From IMG/VR virus record IMGVR_UViG_3300032156_000003, positions 1-64,000 of that record: a stretch of DNA of 64,000 bases. The stretch is one strand, 5' to 3'. The DNA comes from a virus. The notes beneath the pieces are model-generated. The model made no database searches. It had not been told where the DNA came from and saw nothing but the letters and a program-made list of their open reading frames with translations. This document shows, piece by piece, positions 1 through 7,283 of this stretch (position 1 is its first letter; every line of letters starts with the position of its first letter). The translations under genes were made by a program, and so were the position numbers.

Positions 1-1
1 C

Positions 2-172
2 AAAATTTGCACATCATGTCACAAGAGAAAGCCGGTAGCGGAATTCTACCGCCGAAGTATGGGACGTCCTGGTTGGAATGAATGGTGCAAGAACTGCAAA
101 AACGTCCGCGATTGGGAAGCGAAAAAACAGAAAAGGAGGAAGCAACGTGAAGAGGCTTGCATTCTCGGATGA
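2..172 (+). CDS. Zinc-ribbon protein, 5' partial
   Basis: The reading frame is open from the window edge to a TGA at 170-172, so the start lies outside the window. The visible 56 residues hold C-x2-C (TSCHKRKP), then an E-F-Y step and a second C-x2-C (EWCKNCKNV), followed by a Lys/Arg-rich tail. This order is typical of small phage zinc-ribbon proteins and of the N-terminus of recombination endonuclease VII-like proteins. It overlaps the next gene by 26 bases. A nucleic-acid-binding role is inference; without the missing N-terminus the exact family is open. An internal ATG at 59 would give a 37-residue product with only one Cys pair, which is less convincing. Confidence 0.6.
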   Translation, partial: KICTSCHKRKPVAEFYRRSMGRPGWNEWCKNCKNVRDWEAKKQKRRKQREEACILG

Positions 173-752
173 TATGATGAGAGCGATTTCGTTGGGATTC
201 AAGAGCATGACGAGAAGGCCGGAGAAGCGCGCGACACCGGATGCCAAGGGTCGCATGTTCTGGAAATACTGCCCCAGCGACGCACTTGGATTTCCGGCTC
301 CATCTATTCGATGGGACGACAACAGCGTGCACCTTCGTCCTTGTCACCGCTTCAACGACCTCGTCGCGGCGACGTGCGCGTACTTCCCAGCACAGGTCGG
401 ATGCAGTACATCGTATCGCTTCAAACACATCTCGGTTCATCCGCACGCGAAAATCGGCTGGAAATCCTCTCGCATCATGCCCGCCGCGCTCGCTCCGTTC
501 GTCCTGCGGATCACGTCCGTCCGCGCGGAACGGCTCGGCGAGATCACGGATGAGGACGCGGTACGCGAGGGGATGATGCACTGGGGGACGCGCACCCTGG
601 TCACCATCGGCCCACACGCGCCGCGTGACGTGTTCGGCATCTACTGGAATCGGCTCTACGGCGCACGCCCCCTAGTCGACGCCTGGACGCGCGACCGCGA
701 CAATTGGGTGTGGGTGTACGGGTTCGAAATCGAGGAGAGGAGAATAGGATGA
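147..752 (+). CDS. ASCH/PUA-like domain protein
   Basis: 201 residues from a GTG at 147 chosen because AAAGGAGG lies 7-8 bases upstream; an ATG at 78 is in frame but has no such site. The N-terminus (residues 5-23: F-S-D-D-M-x-R-A-I ... K-S-M-T-R-R) and the C-terminal pattern (R-I-T-S-V-R-A-E-R-L, then E-I-T-D-E-D-A near 132-138, then W-V-W-V-Y-G-F near 187-193) match the ASCH-like proteins common in phage genomes, which carry a PUA-type RNA-binding fold. The substrate is unknown. Its stop overlaps the start of the next gene as ATGA, so the two are probably translationally coupled. Confidence 0.7.
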   Translation: MKRLAFSDDMMRAISLGFKSMTRRPEKRATPDAKGRMFWKYCPSDALGFPAPSIRWDDNSVHLRPCHRFNDLVAATCAYFPAQVGCSTSYRFKHISVHPHAKIGWKSSRIMPAALAPFVLRITSVRAERLGEITDEDAVREGMMHWGTRTLVTIGPHAPRDVFGIYWNRLYGARPLVDAWTRDRDNWVWVYGFEIEERRIG

Positions 753-1327
753 AGGACAACTGGGACAAATTCGTCATCATTTCCGGGGCACTACAGATGG
801 TCGCCTGGATCATCTTACTCGTCACGCTCGTGGTGCTGGTGTCGAGTTGCTCTCCGGTGGCGCACTCCATCACGCCGGTCACTGAGTCGCACTCGCAGAT
901 CACGGCGAGTCAGTACGATGACGCCGAGTATCATTTTGCCGGTGCCGGCAACATGATGCCCATGTCCATCGAACTGCAATCCGAGGCGGACGCCGAGGCG
1001 GATGCCGAATGTCAGCGGATCTTGAACCGCCGGGACACGGCAAGCGCCGTGGTGCTTGGGCTGGTCGGGCTGACCGGTGCAGGCGGGCTGGCGACAATCA
1101 TCCCGAAGGACGCGACGGACGCGGAGCGCAAAGGCTGGGACTTGGGGCTTGGAGTAACGACGCTCGCGGCGGCGACCACGGCCACTATCCTCGGGGCGCT
1201 CGTGCGGAGTTGGAGCGCGGAGTACGAACGGGAGTGCCAGACCGAGACACCCGAACCGGCGGAGCACTTAGCGAGTGATGAGGTGGAGCAAGAGGGAACA
1301 GACGACGCAGGAGGTAGTGAACGATGA
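749..1327 (+). CDS. Membrane lipoprotein-like protein
   Basis: 192 residues. ATG at 749 follows GAGGAGAGG and overlaps the previous stop. A hydrophobic segment at residues 9-31 ends in V-S-S-C (Cys34), a possible lipobox. An Ala/Glu/Asp-rich stretch follows (75-88), then two more hydrophobic segments at about 98-118 and 131-152, and an acidic C-terminal tail. It may be either a lipoprotein with two membrane helices or a three-pass membrane protein. No family recognised. In a phage this could be an envelope-modifying accessory (moron) protein or part of lysis; nothing in the sequence decides. Confidence 0.6.
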   Translation: MKDNWDKFVIISGALQMVAWIILLVTLVVLVSSCSPVAHSITPVTESHSQITASQYDDAEYHFAGAGNMMPMSIELQSEADAEADAECQRILNRRDTASAVVLGLVGLTGAGGLATIIPKDATDAERKGWDLGLGVTTLAAATTATILGALVRSWSAEYERECQTETPEPAEHLASDEVEQEGTDDAGGSER

Positions 1328-1440
1328 TGAGTTCCCATGATACAGTCGTGGTATGTTTGGCGAGGGAATTGTCAGACCTCCTCTACGACGCACTTTCAGG
1401 TGTGGAAAACCAGGTTTGCAAGACGACGTGGTGTTTGTAG
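1324..1440 (+). CDS. Possible 38-residue coupled peptide
   Basis: An ATG at 1324 overlaps the preceding stop as ATGA and opens a 38-codon frame ending in TAG at 1438-1440 (MMSSHDTVVVCLARELSD...). It overlaps the cysteine-rich gene at 1353 in another frame. The start position fits the coupling style of this genome, but there is no other support and the 1353 frame has better evidence. Treat as doubtful. Confidence 0.2.
   Translation: MMSSHDTVVVCLARELSDLLYDALSGVENQVCKTTWCL
1341..1346 (+). promoter_or_regulatory. Possible extended -10 box before the 1353 gene
   Basis: TGATACAGT contains an extended -10 motif (TGn-TACAGT) whose box ends exactly six bases before the ATG at 1353, the spacing seen at several other starts in this window. 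No good -35 element is visible upstream, so this is the weakest of the set. Confidence 0.25.
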
Positions 1441-1580
1441 ATGAAAAGAACTTTTACTACGATGTCGCGTACACTCGAAACTGTAGTTTTCGGGACAATT
1501 TTGGAAACTGTACAAAGCAGTTCACCACCTGTCCTCATCGGGTTATAGATGACGGATACCGAAGTCTAAAAAATGAGTGA
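1353..1580 (+). CDS. Small cysteine-rich protein, paralogue 1
   Basis: 75 residues, base composition more AT-rich than its surroundings. It shares with the protein at 1670 an exact cysteine spacing: C17-x26-C44-[ST]-F-R-D-x2-G-x-C53-T-K-x2-T-T-C60-x-H62. The four Cys plus His suggest metal (zinc) binding or disulfides; there is no signal peptide, which favours metal in the cytoplasm. I found no Shine-Dalgarno sequence; a -10-like box six bases before the ATG suggests a leaderless message. No known family recognised. Retention of the motif in two diverged copies argues that this frame is real. Confidence 0.55.
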   Translation: MFGEGIVRPPLRRTFRCGKPGLQDDVVFVDEKNFYYDVAYTRNCSFRDNFGNCTKQFTTCPHRVIDDGYRSLKNE

Positions 1581-1632
1581 AGGGAATCCATTCCCGCACG
1601 GGAGGAAGGTTCTGTCTCCATACAGTCGGCAC

Positions 1633-1663
1633 TTGAGTTCGGTACCCTGCCACGTGCTACAAT
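1633..1663 (+). promoter_or_regulatory. Promoter before the 1670 gene
   Basis: TTGAGT (1633-1638), a 19-base spacer, then TACAAT (1658-1663) preceded by TGC (extended -10). Six bases separate the -10 box from the GTG at 1670, so the transcript should begin at or next to the start codon. Confidence 0.5.
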
Positions 1664-1669
1664 CCTTCA

Positions 1670-1918
1670 GTGGACCGAGAAGATGAAGTAACCCGTCCTA
1701 TTTCTCTGCCTTCTCCGCGTGGGCCGACGGTTGAGATAGAGTGCCTAACGCAAGACGACGAACCAACCATGCCCATGTTGCTGGTTTCTCGTTGTCGTTG
1801 CGCCAAACCTCCCGAGTCTCCGTGTACGTTTCGGGATGAATCGGGAAGGTGCACCAAGGGCGTCACGACCTGCCGTCATAAAATCGAAGGGAAACAACTT
1901 GACAAGCGCAACCTGTAG
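1670..1918 (+). CDS. Small cysteine-rich protein, paralogue 2
   Basis: 82 residues from GTG. Cysteines at 25, 52, 61 and 68 and His70 repeat the spacing of the 1353 protein, around the conserved core C-T-F-R-D-E-S-G-R-C-T-K and T-T-C-R-H. Two extra Cys (42, 44) are specific to this copy. The N-terminal 20 residues differ completely. It has its own promoter-like sequence and no visible ribosome binding site. Function unknown; a small metal-binding regulatory or host-takeover protein is plausible but unproven. Confidence 0.55.
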   Translation: MDREDEVTRPISLPSPRGPTVEIECLTQDDEPTMPMLLVSRCRCAKPPESPCTFRDESGRCTKGVTTCRHKIEGKQLDKRNL

Positions 1919-1927
1919 CACTATGCT
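1899..1927 (+). promoter_or_regulatory. Promoter for the Asp-rich lipoprotein
   Basis: TTGACA (1899-1904), a 17-base spacer, TATGCT (1922-1927). The start would lie near 1934, leaving a leader of about 13 bases that contains GAGGTG before ATG 1947. An independent promoter in front of a cell-surface gene is typical of a moron. Confidence 0.65.
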
Positions 1928-1946
1928 AAATATAGAGGTGAAGAAA

Positions 1947-2912
1947 ATGAAGACTATCACGACAATTCTAGCGACCTTGATTCTGGGGTGTTCAGCGAAC
2001 CCGGCGACTGTATACGAGCCCGACGGTGGAGATGCGGGCACCGACGTCGATTCGGACTCGGATGTCGACACGGACACCGATAGTGATGGGGACTCGGGGC
2101 CGGACGCTACGACCGACAGCGACACGGGCACGGACACTGACACTGAGAGTATTTGCCTGTACTTGTGCATATCAGTGAGTAACTGCATGGGTATTGGTGG
2201 TACGCAGCACAGCGAATACACCTGTGATACTGAAGAATTTATTTGCTGTCAGATGGCAGGGACGGACACGGATACCGACACGGACACGGACTCAGATGCC
2301 GACTCTGACACCGATACTGATACAGATATCGATACCGATTCTGATTCCGACACGGATACGGATGTCGATTCTGATACGGACTCTGATTCCGACAGCGATA
2401 CCGATACGGACACCGATACGGACTCCGATGCTGACACTGATACCGATACTGAACCCGACCTCAACGCCTGTGGGTTCGTCGAGATGCCCTCCGGCACAGT
2501 GTGCGACCCTGACACTGGGCAGGTCTGGGAGGCCACTGTAAGCCCTTCCAGCGAGGGCAATTGGGCGTGGGGCTTCTGGTACTACTGCGAGCCATTGACG
2601 CTCGGGGGGTTCGATGATTGGCGGATGCCGACAGAGGATGAGATGGCGGCGTTGTGGCGACTCGACGACCCCATTATACTAGATGGATACGAATGTGATT
2701 GGCCCATGTGGGCTGGGACGGATTGCTGGCAACTCATGTGGTCGGATTACGGATATGCGGAGTTGGGGTACATTCCATCCATGTACGGCTCTGACGTATT
2801 TGATTTTCACTGTTCATCAATCGGAGGAACGGATACGACGGCGTATCCATGCAGAATTAGCAACGTGGCCGTTGGGACTCCATCGCTGTTCACCCGTTGC
2901 GTGCGCGGATGA
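1947..2912 (+). CDS. Asp-Thr/Ser repeat lipoprotein with DUF1566-like end
   Basis: 321 residues. ATG 1947 is chosen because it follows GAGGTG and starts a short signal peptide ending in L-I-L-G-C (Cys15), a lipoprotein processing site. Domains in order: Asp-rich block (about 32-67), a six-Cys insert (C70, C74, C80, C93, C100, C101), a second run of D-T/D-S dipeptides (106-168), then a DUF1566/Lcl C-terminal-like domain (about 183-321) with D-P-D-T-G-Q-V-W, G-F-D-D-W-R-M-P-T and a final R-C-V-R-G. The Asp arrays resemble calcium-binding linkers. The protein should be anchored in the host envelope and exposed. It looks host-derived and non-structural; surface modification or superinfection exclusion are possible roles (inference). 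Confidence 0.75.
   Translation: MKTITTILATLILGCSANPATVYEPDGGDAGTDVDSDSDVDTDTDSDGDSGPDATTDSDTGTDTDTESICLYLCISVSNCMGIGGTQHSEYTCDTEEFICCQMAGTDTDTDTDTDSDADSDTDTDTDIDTDSDSDTDTDVDSDTDSDSDSDTDTDTDTDSDADTDTDTEPDLNACGFVEMPSGTVCDPDTGQVWEATVSPSSEGNWAWGFWYYCEPLTLGGFDDWRMPTEDEMAALWRLDDPIILDGYECDWPMWAGTDCWQLMWSDYGYAELGYIPSMYGSDVFDFHCSSIGGTDTTAYPCRISNVAVGTPSLFTRCVRG
2262..2450 (+). repeat. Degenerate hexanucleotide array coding for D-T/D-S
   Basis: About 31 tandem six-base units of GA(C/T) plus a Thr, Ser, Ala, Val or Ile codon. Third positions vary freely while the Asp/Thr/Ser pattern holds, so the array is kept for its protein rather than being a recent slippage expansion. A shorter related block lies at about 2040-2147. 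Confidence 0.8.
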
Positions 2913-3082
2913 ACTTTCAGACCCCATCCGACAACGACGTCTACGTCGACACGCATGTCGAGTGCGATGACGAGCACGGCGTTCCCGTGACGCGCGCAGA
3001 AGCGATTGCCATTGCACGTACAAACCGCGCTCGGATTGATTCGTTGATGCGTTTCGAGGTCGAGCGCGACGCCGACCGCTAG
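2909..3082 (+). CDS. Small hypothetical protein
   Basis: 57 residues from ATG 2909, which overlaps the lipoprotein stop (ATGA). Acidic N-terminal half (N-D-V-Y-V-D-T-H-V-E-C-D-D) and a helical C-terminal half (T-R-A-E-A-I-A-I-A-R-T-N). No transmembrane segment and no recognised family. The coupling to the lipoprotein is the main hint of a shared unit. Confidence 0.5.
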   Translation: MNFQTPSDNDVYVDTHVECDDEHGVPVTRAEAIAIARTNRARIDSLMRFEVERDADR

Positions 3083-3092
3083 CCAATCCCGT

Positions 3093-3121
3093 TTGACATT
3101 TCCAATCGCTAGCCCTATCTT
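3093..3121 (+). promoter_or_regulatory. Promoter before the pre-terminase genes
   Basis: TTGACA (3093-3098), a 17-base spacer, TATCTT (3116-3121). ATG 3128 begins six bases after the -10 box, predicting a leaderless message. The upstream 12 bases ATCCCGTTTGAC recur in the promoter at 58911-58922. Confidence 0.65.
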
Positions 3122-3127
3122 GTGGGC

Positions 3128-3433
3128 ATGGCACGAATCAAGACGACGCGAAATCACCGTCGGATGCAATCCGCGATACTGCGGTTGACGTCCAAGCTAC
3201 CCGGACGCTGGTCGGCGATGGCGCTGACCGAAGCGCTGTGTGCTGACACGAGGTCGACCTATGGCGGGCGCAACCCATACGGCCTGGTATCCACGACTAA
3301 CTGCGCTCTCCTGCGCCTTGTTGAGATGGGCTACATGGAACGCAAGATGGAAACGACGGACCTCGGAAGGGTGCGATACACCTACGCCATCACGTCCAAG
3401 GGGCGCGTGGCGGAGAAGGAGTTTGCGAAGTGA
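3128..3433 (+). CDS. Winged-helix DNA-binding-like protein
   Basis: 101 residues, basic N-terminus (A-R-I-K-T-T-R-N-H-R-R), then a helical region and a C-terminal pattern L-L-R-L-V-E-M-G-Y-M-E-R-K ... Y-A-I-T-S-K-G-R typical of winged-helix proteins (recognition helix, then wing and 'T-x-K-G' strand). A GTG at 3122 in frame would add two residues but falls before the predicted transcript start. Its place upstream of the large terminase makes it a candidate small terminase subunit or a late-gene regulator; neither is proven. Confidence 0.6.
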   Translation: MARIKTTRNHRRMQSAILRLTSKLPGRWSAMALTEALCADTRSTYGGRNPYGLVSTTNCALLRLVEMGYMERKMETTDLGRVRYTYAITSKGRVAEKEFAK

Positions 3434-3636
3434 GCGGCCTGTCCGTTAAGTGGTCGAAGCGCGAGCGCGACTTGATTTTCAATCTTGATGAAGTAAAAGG
3501 CGCAGACGGGCATCTCCTGTATCAGTGCTTGTGTCTTGGGCGAGACGGACTGTCGTTGACGAAGGAATTGAAGGAGCGCGGGTATGACCTAACGACGCTT
3601 CGTTTCTCTGTGAAAAAGTTGGAGGTTTCCAAGTGA
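3430..3636 (+). CDS. Small helical protein, HTH-like
   Basis: 68 residues from GTG overlapping the previous stop (GTGA). Residues 41-65 (S-L-T-K-E-L-K-E-R-G-Y-D-L-T-T-L-R-F) look like a helix-turn-helix. It sits between the winged-helix protein and a zinc-finger protein, two genes before the terminase, so it could act in DNA packaging recognition or regulation. No family recognised. Confidence 0.55.
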   Translation: MSGLSVKWSKRERDLIFNLDEVKGADGHLLYQCLCLGRDGLSLTKELKERGYDLTTLRFSVKKLEVSK

Positions 3637-3905
3637 CTCCAGAATCCGAAACGAGGGGTGTTCAGTCCAAAGTCGTCATCGAGTATCGACCCAAGCGCAC
3701 GTGCAAGAAGTGTGGGGGGCGCGGCATCAACGGCTACCATACGAAACTCGTCACCACGGCGACCGGCAAGGAGTGGCAGCGCCAAGGTCCGGCGCGGTGC
3801 TCGTGTTGCAAGCCCATCAAGGTCGAAACGGTTGAGGTGCCAGGAGGGGCGACGACAGTAACCGAGACGCCAGTGCATCCTCAGTTGACCGAACCGAAGC
3901 CGTGA
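3633..3905 (+). CDS. Zinc-finger protein before the terminase
   Basis: 90 residues from GTG overlapping the previous stop. It holds C-K-K-C-G-G-R-G (about 27-34) and C-S-C-C (about 61-64), the same chemistry as the DnaJ central zinc domain (C-x2-C-G-x-G), so one zinc site is likely. The C-terminal 25 residues are Thr/Pro-rich and probably disordered. It overlaps the terminase start by four bases. Confidence 0.6.
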   Translation: MTPESETRGVQSKVVIEYRPKRTCKKCGGRGINGYHTKLVTTATGKEWQRQGPARCSCCKPIKVETVEVPGGATTVTETPVHPQLTEPKP

Positions 3906-5500
3906 CCCCCCCCGAACTCACCGTTGACCCGCGATACCGTCCCCCTGTCGGGCATCTGTTCACACCGGGACCGTCCATCGAGCCCGCGACGCCAGCCGAG
4001 CAAGACGCCCGCATGGAGTCGATACGGTGGGCTCGCATTCACGCGGCGCGCAACGACTTCGCGGCGTTCATGGAATACTGCATCGAGGACAGCGAAATCG
4101 GCGGGCCTGTCACGTTGCAGTGGTTTCACGACGAATGGATTGCGGCGCTTGAGCAAAACAAGCGCGTGCTGATTATCGCACCTCGCAGTCACGGCAAGTC
4201 GTCCGTCGTAATCGCCCGCGTCATTTGGGAGCTTGGGCGCAATCCGAACCTGCGAATCAAGATAGCTTGCGAGGACCAACCGGCGGCCGTCAAGCGCCTC
4301 GGTGAAATCAAGCGGCACATCGAGAAGAACCCGCATGTACACGAGGTGTTCCCGAACCTCAAGCCGTCTGCCGATAACTGGTCGAAAACGTCCATCACGG
4401 TACAGCGGACGCTCATCGACAAGGACCCGTCTGTTGAGGCGCAAGGCGTGCTCGGTGGCGCGACTGGCGGGCGCGTGGACATCCTCATTGGTGACGACAT
4501 TGTGGGTCGCAGGAACGCGCTCACGACGCCGGCGTTGCGCGAGTCCGTGATTCAGGCGTGGGAGTCGGACTGGTTGAACCTCGGCGGTCCCGAGTCCCGT
4601 GTGTGGTGCATATGTACTCTGTGGCATCGTCTAGATCTCAACCACAAGATGATGGAGAGCGGGAACTGGAACGTCTGTTTCTACGCCATCACGGGGTACG
4701 CTTCTATCTGGCCGGAGCGCCGCAGCACGGCGTGGTTGCGGGACAGGCGAGCACTCATCGGCGCGACCGAATACGCCCGTGGGTTCGCGAATAAGCCGCA
4801 AGATGAATCCGAGTCCCCGGTTCAGCCGAGTTCGATTGAGTACGTGCGACCCGAGGCAATGCCCGACATGTCCGAGTTGGAAATCTTCACGAGTTACGAC
4901 GTGGCGACAGAGACGGCGGAGCGCAACGACTTCACTGCGGAAGTGGTCATTGCGATTCACCAGGCAACAGAAACGGTGTTCGTCGTTGACGCCGAGAAGC
5001 GGAAGATCACGAGGTCGAAACAATCCGATTGGGTTCAGAAGTCGTACCGCACGTGGCGACCGCGGAGGATTCTCATCGAGTCCATCGGCAACGACCTTGC
5101 ACAGTGGGTGCTCAACGACAACCCGGCGTTGCTCGGAATAGTTGAGAGGGTGAAGAACCTCACGACGAAGGGAAACAAGTTGCAGCGGTTGACGGCCGTG
5201 ACTCCATTCCTCGAACGCGGCAACGTCGTGTTTCTCGACCACTTGGACCCGGACAGTCCGAAGTTCAAACCCGAACGCGGAAATCTCATCGAGGAGTTGC
5301 TAGATTTCGGGATAGCGGCTCACGATGATTTATGTGATTCGTGGACGATGGCGATCGATGCGGCTCGGTTCTACGCGCTTGACCGTTGGGCGGCGCGAGG
5401 TGCTACCCTAGTGGGGCGGGCAGGAAGCGGCGACGAATCCAGTCGGCCGGAGGACCAACGTGAAGAAGACACCGAAGACGGCGACGACGAATACAGATAG
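3902..5500 (+). CDS. terL: Terminase large subunit
   Basis: 532 residues, GTG start overlapping the previous stop. ATPase: Walker A A-P-R-S-H-G-K-S-S at 93-101 and Walker B V-D-I-L-I-G-D-D at 192-199. Nuclease: F-T-S-Y-D-V (Asp333), N-D-F (Asp343), V-V-D (about 361-363) and H-D-D-L-C-D-S (474-480), matching the RNase H-like acidic cluster of terminases. It drives ATP-dependent DNA packaging through the portal and cuts the concatemer. Its length is usual. The portal gene begins 41 bases before the stop. I find no clear small subunit by sequence. Confidence 0.93.
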   Translation: MTPPELTVDPRYRPPVGHLFTPGPSIEPATPAEQDARMESIRWARIHAARNDFAAFMEYCIEDSEIGGPVTLQWFHDEWIAALEQNKRVLIIAPRSHGKSSVVIARVIWELGRNPNLRIKIACEDQPAAVKRLGEIKRHIEKNPHVHEVFPNLKPSADNWSKTSITVQRTLIDKDPSVEAQGVLGGATGGRVDILIGDDIVGRRNALTTPALRESVIQAWESDWLNLGGPESRVWCICTLWHRLDLNHKMMESGNWNVCFYAITGYASIWPERRSTAWLRDRRALIGATEYARGFANKPQDESESPVQPSSIEYVRPEAMPDMSELEIFTSYDVATETAERNDFTAEVVIAIHQATETVFVVDAEKRKITRSKQSDWVQKSYRTWRPRRILIESIGNDLAQWVLNDNPALLGIVERVKNLTTKGNKLQRLTAVTPFLERGNVVFLDHLDPDSPKFKPERGNLIEELLDFGIAAHDDLCDSWTMAIDAARFYALDRWAARGATLVGRAGSGDESSRPEDQREEDTEDGDDEYR

Positions 5501-7280
5501 CGAAGCCTCGCTGCAACTGATAGCCCGCGCGAGTTCCGGCGGAGACGAAGAGGTTGCCAAGCAAGCGTTGCAGGCGATGGTTGACCAGAAGGAGGCGTGG
5601 ACCAACTCGGGTGCGTTGACACCTCGGTATCCGCCGGGGTCGTTGCTGTCCATCGTCGAGAAGTCTTCGATTCTGCCTCAGTGTCTCGACGCGATGGCGA
5701 CGGGAATCGACGGGTGGGGGCATCGCTTCAAGCCGTGTATCGACCTCAACGACAAGGATGTTGAAAACCAGGTGCGCGCGGCCATCGTGTTGGAGCGCGA
5801 GGCGGAAGCGCGCGAGGCGTCGCAGGACAGCGGCGATGAAGATTGGGAGACGGATTACGAGGTGCCGGACGAAGAGGTTGCGGAGCGCCTTGAAATCCTG
5901 TCGCGGCAATTGCCCATCCAGAAGTTTCGCGCGGAGGCGTGGTTCGAGTCCGCGCCGACGGGTGCACCGTTCATCGAATTGCGCCAGCGGATGCGGAAGG
6001 ACCAGCACGGGGTAGGCCACGGCGTGTTCGAGTTCGCGCGGGACAAGACCGGCGACCCGACGCAGGTCGGCTACATCGCGGCGCACACCATCCTTCCGAT
6101 GGCAAAGCAGCCGCCTCCGGTCGAGGTGGACGTTCAGATTCCGGTGTCTCCGATTTCGACGCGCGACGTGGCGCGGGACGTTCAGTTCAGCATCTACGTT
6201 CAGCAAGTCGGCGCGGTGCGAAAATACTTCAAGGAGTTCGGCGACCCGCGTTGCATCTCACAAGCGACTGGTAAATGGTACGACAACGAAGCCGCGATGG
6301 TACGTGCCGAGACGGTCAAGGGCGGGAGGGCGGTGGCGAAGCCCATCCCGGCAACCGAGGTGCTATACTTCCCGCTTCACTCTCCGCTGTCCGTATCGGG
6401 CGAGCCACTGTGGATTGGGCAAGTTCCGAACGTGCTCGGGATACGAGCGGCCGAAGAGGTCAACTTCACCTACTTCGACGACAAGTGCATCCCGCCGGGC
6501 GCGTGGATTATCATCGGCGGCATCTTGAGCCAGGACGTGCGGAAAGAACTGGAGAACCACATCCGCACGAAAATCAAGGGGAGGTCCAACTTCCACACGC
6601 CGCTGATTATCGAGCTTGTCGCACCGCCGGGAGCTCGTGGCGAGAAGGTCGAACAACCCAAGGTAGAGTGGATGTCCTTCCGTGGCGACATGAAAGAGGA
6701 CGCGACCCACCTGCTCTACTGCGCTGCGGAGCGAGACAACGTGCGGAGCGCATTCCGTCTTCCTCGCATTCTGACCGGGGACGTGCAAGACGCCTTGGCG
6801 CGGGCGAACGCCTACGCCTCGATTGAGTTCGCGAACACGCATGTTTTCTCGACGCCGCGCTCGGGGTTCGATTGGGTCATGAACACGAGGCTCATGCCGG
6901 AACTCGGTGTCTACTTGTGGAAGTTCGTGAGCAACGGGCCGGACACGACGGACCCGGAACAGCTTGCGCGGGCCACGGACATCTTCGCGAACCGAGGCGG
7001 GCTCATCCCGGCAGACGTGCGCAGTATCGCCGCCAAGGGCCTCAACGTGGAACTCGACCCTATAGACGCGCCTTGGATGACGCAGCCGTTGGCGTTGACG
7101 CTGGCGGGCTTGGCGGCCGAGCAATTCGGCGTCCCGGCGGACCGCGTGGGTGCGGAGTTGCTTGGGGCGTTCGGACCGGACGGCACACCCGAGAAGCGGG
7201 CGCTGGCGCAAGGCATCTTGAAAGACTACTTCGCGCGGTTCGGCTACGAGTTGGCGGCCGTTCGACACCTGGAAGAGTAG
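5460..7280 (+). CDS. Portal protein, PBSX-like
   Basis: 606 residues from GTG with GGAGG just upstream. The N-terminal part has S-S-I-L-P-Q-C-L-D-A-M and G-W-G-H-R-F; the core has L-Y-F-P-L-H-S-P-L-S-V-S-G-E-P-L-W-I-G and then N-F-T-Y-F-D-D-K-C-I-P-P-G-A, the arrangement seen in PBSX-family portals. The portal forms the dodecameric ring at one capsid vertex, is the docking site for the terminase and connects to the neck. Gene order directly after the terminase agrees. It is somewhat long for the family, with an acidic insert (E-D-W-E-T-D-Y-E) near residue 125. Confidence 0.85.
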   Translation: MKKTPKTATTNTDSEASLQLIARASSGGDEEVAKQALQAMVDQKEAWTNSGALTPRYPPGSLLSIVEKSSILPQCLDAMATGIDGWGHRFKPCIDLNDKDVENQVRAAIVLEREAEAREASQDSGDEDWETDYEVPDEEVAERLEILSRQLPIQKFRAEAWFESAPTGAPFIELRQRMRKDQHGVGHGVFEFARDKTGDPTQVGYIAAHTILPMAKQPPPVEVDVQIPVSPISTRDVARDVQFSIYVQQVGAVRKYFKEFGDPRCISQATGKWYDNEAAMVRAETVKGGRAVAKPIPATEVLYFPLHSPLSVSGEPLWIGQVPNVLGIRAAEEVNFTYFDDKCIPPGAWIIIGGILSQDVRKELENHIRTKIKGRSNFHTPLIIELVAPPGARGEKVEQPKVEWMSFRGDMKEDATHLLYCAAERDNVRSAFRLPRILTGDVQDALARANAYASIEFANTHVFSTPRSGFDWVMNTRLMPELGVYLWKFVSNGPDTTDPEQLARATDIFANRGGLIPADVRSIAAKGLNVELDPIDAPWMTQPLALTLAGLAAEQFGVPADRVGAELLGAFGPDGTPEKRALAQGILKDYFARFGYELAAVRHLEE

Positions 7281-7283
7281 ACC

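Noticed and set aside
2262-2450. Repeat array considered as CRISPR or microsatellite
   Set aside because: Six-base coding units without spacers, with free third positions and constant amino acid pattern; a protein repeat.
1745-2560. - strand frames rich in Ser-Val opposite the Asp repeats
   Set aside because: S-V-S-V is simply the reverse reading of the GAC/GAT-ACN array; the + strand has a promoter, signal peptide and folded domain.
5380-5415. TTGACC and TACCCT before the portal as a promoter
   Set aside because: 19-base spacer, poor boxes, and inside the terminase gene; nothing sets it apart from chance.
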